Assembly: GCA_030598905.1 (NCBI GenBank) | Contig: JAUVPA010000066.1 | Coordinates: 1-8,668 of the forward strand | Reading direction: 5' to 3' | Origin: Acidimicrobiia bacterium | Lineage (GTDB): Bacteria; Actinomycetota; Acidimicrobiia; Spongiisociales; UBA5794 | DNA length: 8,668 nt | In this document: positions 6,247 to 8,668 of the stretch, in pieces | Numbering within the stretch: position 1 is the first letter of the stretch | How the letters are laid out: every line of letters begins with the position of its first letter | Program-made: the position numbers and the translations under genes | Notes under the pieces: model-generated | Told to the model about the DNA's origin: nothing | Databases searched by the model: none | Seen by the model: only the letters and a program-made list of their open reading frames with translations

Positions 6247-6945
6247 TCAGTCTTCGTGCCCGTATCCCGGATGAATCAGCTCGATGTCGTCCGAACCACA
6301 CGTTCGGCAACGCAGGCTGGGCCCGCCGAGAGCCTGGTGGGGTACGGGCGCTGCCACGGTTTCCGGTTCGGGCCGCCACGTCGGCGGAGCCTCCTCGACC
6401 GGAGAATGAAGGTCGGCGCCGCAGGACATGCAGAAGTTGGACTTGTGGTGGTGCGTTAGACCGCAGCGCGGGCAGTCGAGCCACTCGTCGAGGTCATATT
6501 CCATGTGCTCGGGCGGGGCGGTGATGACGGGAAGTTCGGGATCGTCGACTCCACTCGGCAAGAACGGAAGGGGAATCACCTCTTGGGGTGCGATGGCAAG
6601 AGCATGGGCGTTGTTGGCGCTGGCCTGGCCAGAGCCGTCGAAGGAGAAGAGGGCAACACCCTGGGTGTCGGCGAGCGAAACCGCGCCGGCGGTGTATCCA
6701 GTCACGGAGAAGAGCACCTTTTTGTCGGATGTCTCGGATTGGCGCAACATTGCCAGCACCGCGGTCTGTGTGATGGGGGACCGATCCCACCGCACCCGCG
6801 CCGTGATGCTGGCTGTGCGCAGCTCGATGACGCCGTCCGTTGGCTCCGAAATCGATGTCGGCGCCTCGTCGACGTGGTCAAGCCACAAGAACGCGGCCTG
6901 ATAGGCCTGGTCCAGCGTTAGCTGTGGCCGTGCGTACTGCTGCAT
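6247..6945 (-). CDS. Zinc-ribbon protein with a degenerate Mrr/restriction-endonuclease-like N-terminal domain
   Basis: A 232-aa soluble protein. Residues about 8-120 resemble the Mrr-type endonuclease fold: a beta pair (GVIELRTASITARVRW, 38-53), a helix, then KKVLFSVTGYTAGAVSLAD (75-93) and GVALFSFDGSG (96-106), matching the family's 'vlfttsGfT..A...A...gvaLid' stretch. The usual catalytic D...(E/Q)xK is not apparent; the strand that should carry QxK reads ARVRW. This suggests a binding or inactive form, though the assignment is by pattern only. A Pro-rich, acidic linker follows. CPRCG (158-162) and CMSCG (172-176) make a four-Cys zinc ribbon; CRTCG (213-217) near the end is a further Cys pair. 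ATG 6945 has AGAGGA 5 nt upstream; longer starts lack a ribosome site. Divergent from the dodecin cassette. Confidence 0.75.
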   Translation of the reverse strand: MQQYARPQLTLDQAYQAAFLWLDHVDEAPTSISEPTDGVIELRTASITARVRWDRSPITQTAVLAMLRQSETSDKKVLFSVTGYTAGAVSLADTQGVALFSFDGSGQASANNAHALAIAPQEVIPLPFLPSGVDDPELPVITAPPEHMEYDLDEWLDCPRCGLTHHHKSNFCMSCGADLHSPVEEAPPTWRPEPETVAAPVPHQALGGPSLRCRTCGSDDIELIHPGYGHED

Positions 6946-6950
6946 CCCGG

Positions 6951-6976
6951 TCCTCTTTCGCTCCCGGCCCATCCTA
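6951..6976 (-). promoter_or_regulatory. Candidate -10 (TAGGAT) and ribosome site (AGAGGA) of the zinc-ribbon gene
   Basis: On the minus strand TAGGAT (6976 to 6971) fits the TANNNT -10 pattern, and AGAGGA (6956 to 6951) lies 5 nt before ATG 6945. The ribosome site decides this start over the in-frame ATG at 6972, which has no usable spacing. No convincing -35 box is seen. Confidence 0.45.
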
Positions 6977-7105
6977 AGAACAGTGGACGGACGAAGCCCG
7001 CGAGTCGGTATCGGCGGCTTGGCGCTCGGGCTGGAGCGGTGCGCGAGGCTCGGAGCGCGCCATGTGCCAGTTACCCTTCGGCGCGAGCAACGACGGGAGA
7101 TCGCC

Positions 7106-7126
7106 ATGCGGGGTGCAGCGCAATGA
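7106..7126 (+). CDS. Possible six-codon leader ORF coupled to the dodecin gene
   Basis: GGGAGA (7095-7100) sits 5 nt before ATG 7106. The frame encodes only MRGAAQ and stops at TGA 7124-7126, overlapping the dodecin ATG (7123-7125) as ATGA. The dodecin start itself has no well-placed ribosome site, so ribosomes finishing this tiny frame could restart on it. This is inference from spacing; it may be chance. Confidence 0.3.
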   Translation: MRGAAQ

Positions 7127-7350
7127 CGTCGGTGACGAAGACCGTTCGACTGAATGGGGGTTCATCTCGCTCGATTGAGGACGCCATCTCCACAGTTCTG
7201 GGCCGTGCTGCCGAGACGATTCGAGATATCCAGACGTTCGATGTTGTGAAGTTTGGAGGAACGGTGGCCGAAGACGGCACACCGCAGCACTTCGAGGTGA
7301 CGTTGGACATTACGTTTGGTGTCAAGGATTCAGGTCATCTCCACGGGTGA
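7123..7350 (+). CDS. Dodecin-family protein lacking the usual flavin-contact residues
   Basis: A 75-aa protein matching the small dodecin fold: VTKTVRLNGGSSRSIEDAI (4-22), helix ISTVLGRAAETIRDI (22-36), FDVVKFGGTV (39-48), and HFEVTLDITFGV (56-67). Dodecins form hollow dodecamers that store flavin or CoA-type ligands in the cytoplasm. In characterised members, a Trp (Trp36 in Halobacterium, in the WFEV stretch) stacks on the flavin and a Gln (Gln55, in the 'FQV' or 'YQT' stretch) hydrogen-bonds it. Here these are Thr38 (IQTFDV) and Glu58 (HFEV). The fold seems intact, so the ligand may differ. ATG 7123 gives the standard N-terminus. First full gene of a cassette; its stop overlaps the next gene as GTGA. 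Confidence 0.85.
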   Translation: MTSVTKTVRLNGGSSRSIEDAISTVLGRAAETIRDIQTFDVVKFGGTVAEDGTPQHFEVTLDITFGVKDSGHLHG

Positions 7351-8348
7351 TTGACTCGCCGGCGATCTCAGAAGTCGGTGACGGGATCCATCTGATCCGC
7401 GTCCCGCTGCCATTTCCGCGACTTCGCTGGGTGAATGTGTACGTCTTGGGCTCGCCCGCCGGCCCGGTTGTGATCGATTGCGGTGTGGACTCGCCTGAGG
7501 GGTTCGTCGCCTTCGAGGAGGGACTCGGCAAGCTCGGGTACGGCGTGGCCGATACATCGGTGCTCGTCGGCACTCATCATCATGTCGACCACATCGGAAT
7601 GGCGGGGCGTGTCATGGACGTTTCGCGGTGCGCTTTCATCATGCACGAAGCCGTCCGTGGTCGATTCGACGAGTACAACGACTGGAATGAGCAGTACTTG
7701 CGGCTCGCCGAGTTGGCAGCCGCCCACGGCGCTCCAGCCGACGATGTTGCCGAGATCGCGGCTCGCAGCCCTCGCCCCGATTGGGCGCCGCCGGCCCGGG
7801 ATCCGACTCGGTTGGTCAAGGACGGCGACACCATTGCGATTGGTGAACGTCAATCGCTTCTGGTGATCCACACGCCCGGCCACGAGGAGTCACACATCTG
7901 CTTGCGCCATGACAAGACCGGTATTCTGTTCTCGGGCGACCACATTCTCCCACGGATCACACCGGTTGTGCTTTACGACGAGCAGGGTTCGGATCAGCTC
8001 GGCAAGTACCTGGGCTCGTTGGAGCGAATCGAACGGCTCGACCAGGCTCTGACAATGCCGGCGCACGGTCCTGCAATGGAGCGGGGGAGCGCACGCGCTC
8101 GCCAGATCGCCCTTCATCACGAACGTCGCCTTGGCGCGATCATCCACGAACTCCGCAGCCATGGCGAGCTCACGGCCTGGGAGGTGATGCTCGCCCTATT
8201 CCGGCCCCACCTCGAGGTCTTCGAGCAGCGCCTGGCCTTCTCCGAGACCCTGGCACACATGGAACACCTGAAGATCGCCGGAGAGATCGAACGGAGCGAG
8301 CAAGGGTCGACGATCTTCTACTCCATACGTCGGAGGAGGTCGACCTGA
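7347..8348 (+). CDS. MBL-fold metallo-hydrolase with C-terminal winged-helix domain
   Basis: A 333-aa cytoplasmic hydrolase of the metallo-beta-lactamase fold. The full two-metal site is present: THHHVDH at 76-82 (His77, His79, Asp81, His82), His179 in HTPGHE, Asp198 in SGDHIL and His240 in PAHG. Residues about 255-330 form a helical region ending in a wing-like strand, resembling the LACTB2-type winged helix. Such proteins include thioester hydrolases and RNases; the substrate here is not clear. An insert of about 50 residues (103-155) may cover the active site. The start is GTG 7347, overlapping the dodecin stop by 4 nt. No ribosome site lies before it, so translation probably depends on coupling from dodecin. 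Its own stop overlaps the HIT gene start. Confidence 0.92.
   Translation: MIDSPAISEVGDGIHLIRVPLPFPRLRWVNVYVLGSPAGPVVIDCGVDSPEGFVAFEEGLGKLGYGVADTSVLVGTHHHVDHIGMAGRVMDVSRCAFIMHEAVRGRFDEYNDWNEQYLRLAELAAAHGAPADDVAEIAARSPRPDWAPPARDPTRLVKDGDTIAIGERQSLLVIHTPGHEESHICLRHDKTGILFSGDHILPRITPVVLYDEQGSDQLGKYLGSLERIERLDQALTMPAHGPAMERGSARARQIALHHERRLGAIIHELRSHGELTAWEVMLALFRPHLEVFEQRLAFSETLAHMEHLKIAGEIERSEQGSTIFYSIRRRRST
8334..8340 (+). promoter_or_regulatory. Perfect Shine-Dalgarno sequence (AGGAGGT) deciding a CTG start
   Basis: AGGAGGT at 8334-8340, within a longer GGAGGAGGT, is the full complement of the 16S anti-Shine-Dalgarno end. It lies 4 nt before CTG 8345. In that frame no ATG, GTG or TTG occurs nearby upstream, and the first TTG downstream lies past the conserved CTFC zinc motif, so this site supports CTG as the start codon. 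Confidence 0.7.
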
Positions 8349-8668
8349 AGGGCGCCTGCACCTTTTGTCGGATCATTTCCGGCCTCTTGCCGGCAGACGT
8401 CGTGGAGGATGGGGAGCTCGTTCTTGCCTTTCGTGACATCAACCCTGCGGCTCCCGTACATGTGTTGCTGATACCCAAGGTTCACGTTCCGTCGGCGAAC
8501 GATCTGGGCCCTCGCGACGCAGGGATGCTGGGCGAGCTGTTTACGATGGCCGGGCGTGTTGCTGATCGTGAGGGAGTGTCTCAGGGCTGGCGATTGGTCA
8601 CGAACTCGGGCACCGCAGCGGGCCAGACGGTCTCCCACTTCCACGTCCATTTGCTTGGCGGCTGGGGC
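8345..8668 (+). CDS. HIT-family (histidine triad) protein, C-terminus cut by window end; apparent CTG start
   Basis: The HIT superfamily holds nucleotide hydrolases and transferases; this one is of the HINT/PKCI type, whose members hydrolyse nucleoside phosphoramidates and acyl-adenylates. Visible features are CTFCRIISG with zinc-type Cys5 and Cys8, DINPAAPVHVLLIPKVH (31-47), AGQTVSHFHVHLLGG (92-106) and the triad His98, His100, His102. The frame is open to the last base (108 codons), and by family length only a few residues are missing. The start is CTG 8345, overlapping the hydrolase stop as CTGA, 4 nt after a perfect AGGAGGT. No other start codon would keep the Cys motif. A base error turning ATG or GTG into CTG remains possible. 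It is last in a cassette with dodecin and the MBL hydrolase. Confidence 0.93.
   Translation, partial: MKGACTFCRIISGLLPADVVEDGELVLAFRDINPAAPVHVLLIPKVHVPSANDLGPRDAGMLGELFTMAGRVADREGVSQGWRLVTNSGTAAGQTVSHFHVHLLGGWG

Noticed and set aside
7041..7060. Small GC-rich hairpin (GCGCG/CGCGC with a 10-nt loop) in the divergent region before dodecin
   Set aside because: A 5-bp stem in such GC-rich DNA is expected by chance, and no U-tract or conserved context supports a function.
7095..7122. Riboswitch or flavin-sensing element before dodecin
   Set aside because: The leader is short and none of the conserved FMN-riboswitch blocks is recognisable.

Overview
The window is compact, GC-rich bacterial DNA with genes on both strands, little intergenic space, several 4-nt stop/start overlaps, GTG starts, and TANNNT hexamers placed 7-8 nt before start codons (the arrangement of leaderless promoters). 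Together these suggest an actinobacterium, perhaps of the Acidimicrobiia type. That is an inference from style and gene content; no rRNA or marker gene is present to confirm it. I see no IS element, integrase, tRNA, CRISPR array or phage gene. No stretch over 300 bases lacks a gene.

Left part (1-1640). A minus-strand CPBP-family membrane protease gene ends 1 nt from a perfect 27-bp inverted repeat (129-183). That repeat directly abuts a consensus-like promoter (TTGACA, 17-nt spacer, GATAGT) firing leftward toward a gene that would leave the window. To the right, a 51-bp divergent region separates the protease gene from an unrecognised 191-aa protein that may have a PH-like core.

Centre (1640-6176). 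A 466-aa tryptophanase gene (tnaA, minus strand) is followed with an ATGA overlap by a 107-aa protein resembling the C-terminal half of a sulfite-oxidase-type molybdopterin domain. Divergent from tnaA, 43 bp away, is a short-form glycogen branching enzyme (glgB). It converges on a PlsC-like acyltransferase gene (minus strand).

Right part (6177-8668). A minus-strand protein combines a degenerate Mrr/restriction-endonuclease-like domain with zinc-binding Cys motifs. Divergent from it is a tight plus-strand cassette: a possible 6-codon leader ORF, a dodecin-family protein, an MBL-fold hydrolase and a HIT-family protein cut off by the window end. Successive members overlap by 4 nt (ATGA, GTGA, CTGA), and the last seems to use a CTG start behind a perfect Shine-Dalgarno sequence. 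The dodecin lacks both residues known to contact flavin in studied dodecins.

Most genes are ordinary metabolic or housekeeping genes. The points most worth a second look are the palindrome/promoter junction, the altered dodecin and its coupled cassette, the CTG start, and the tryptophanase-coupled mini molybdopterin-fold protein. I do not claim a proven new system.
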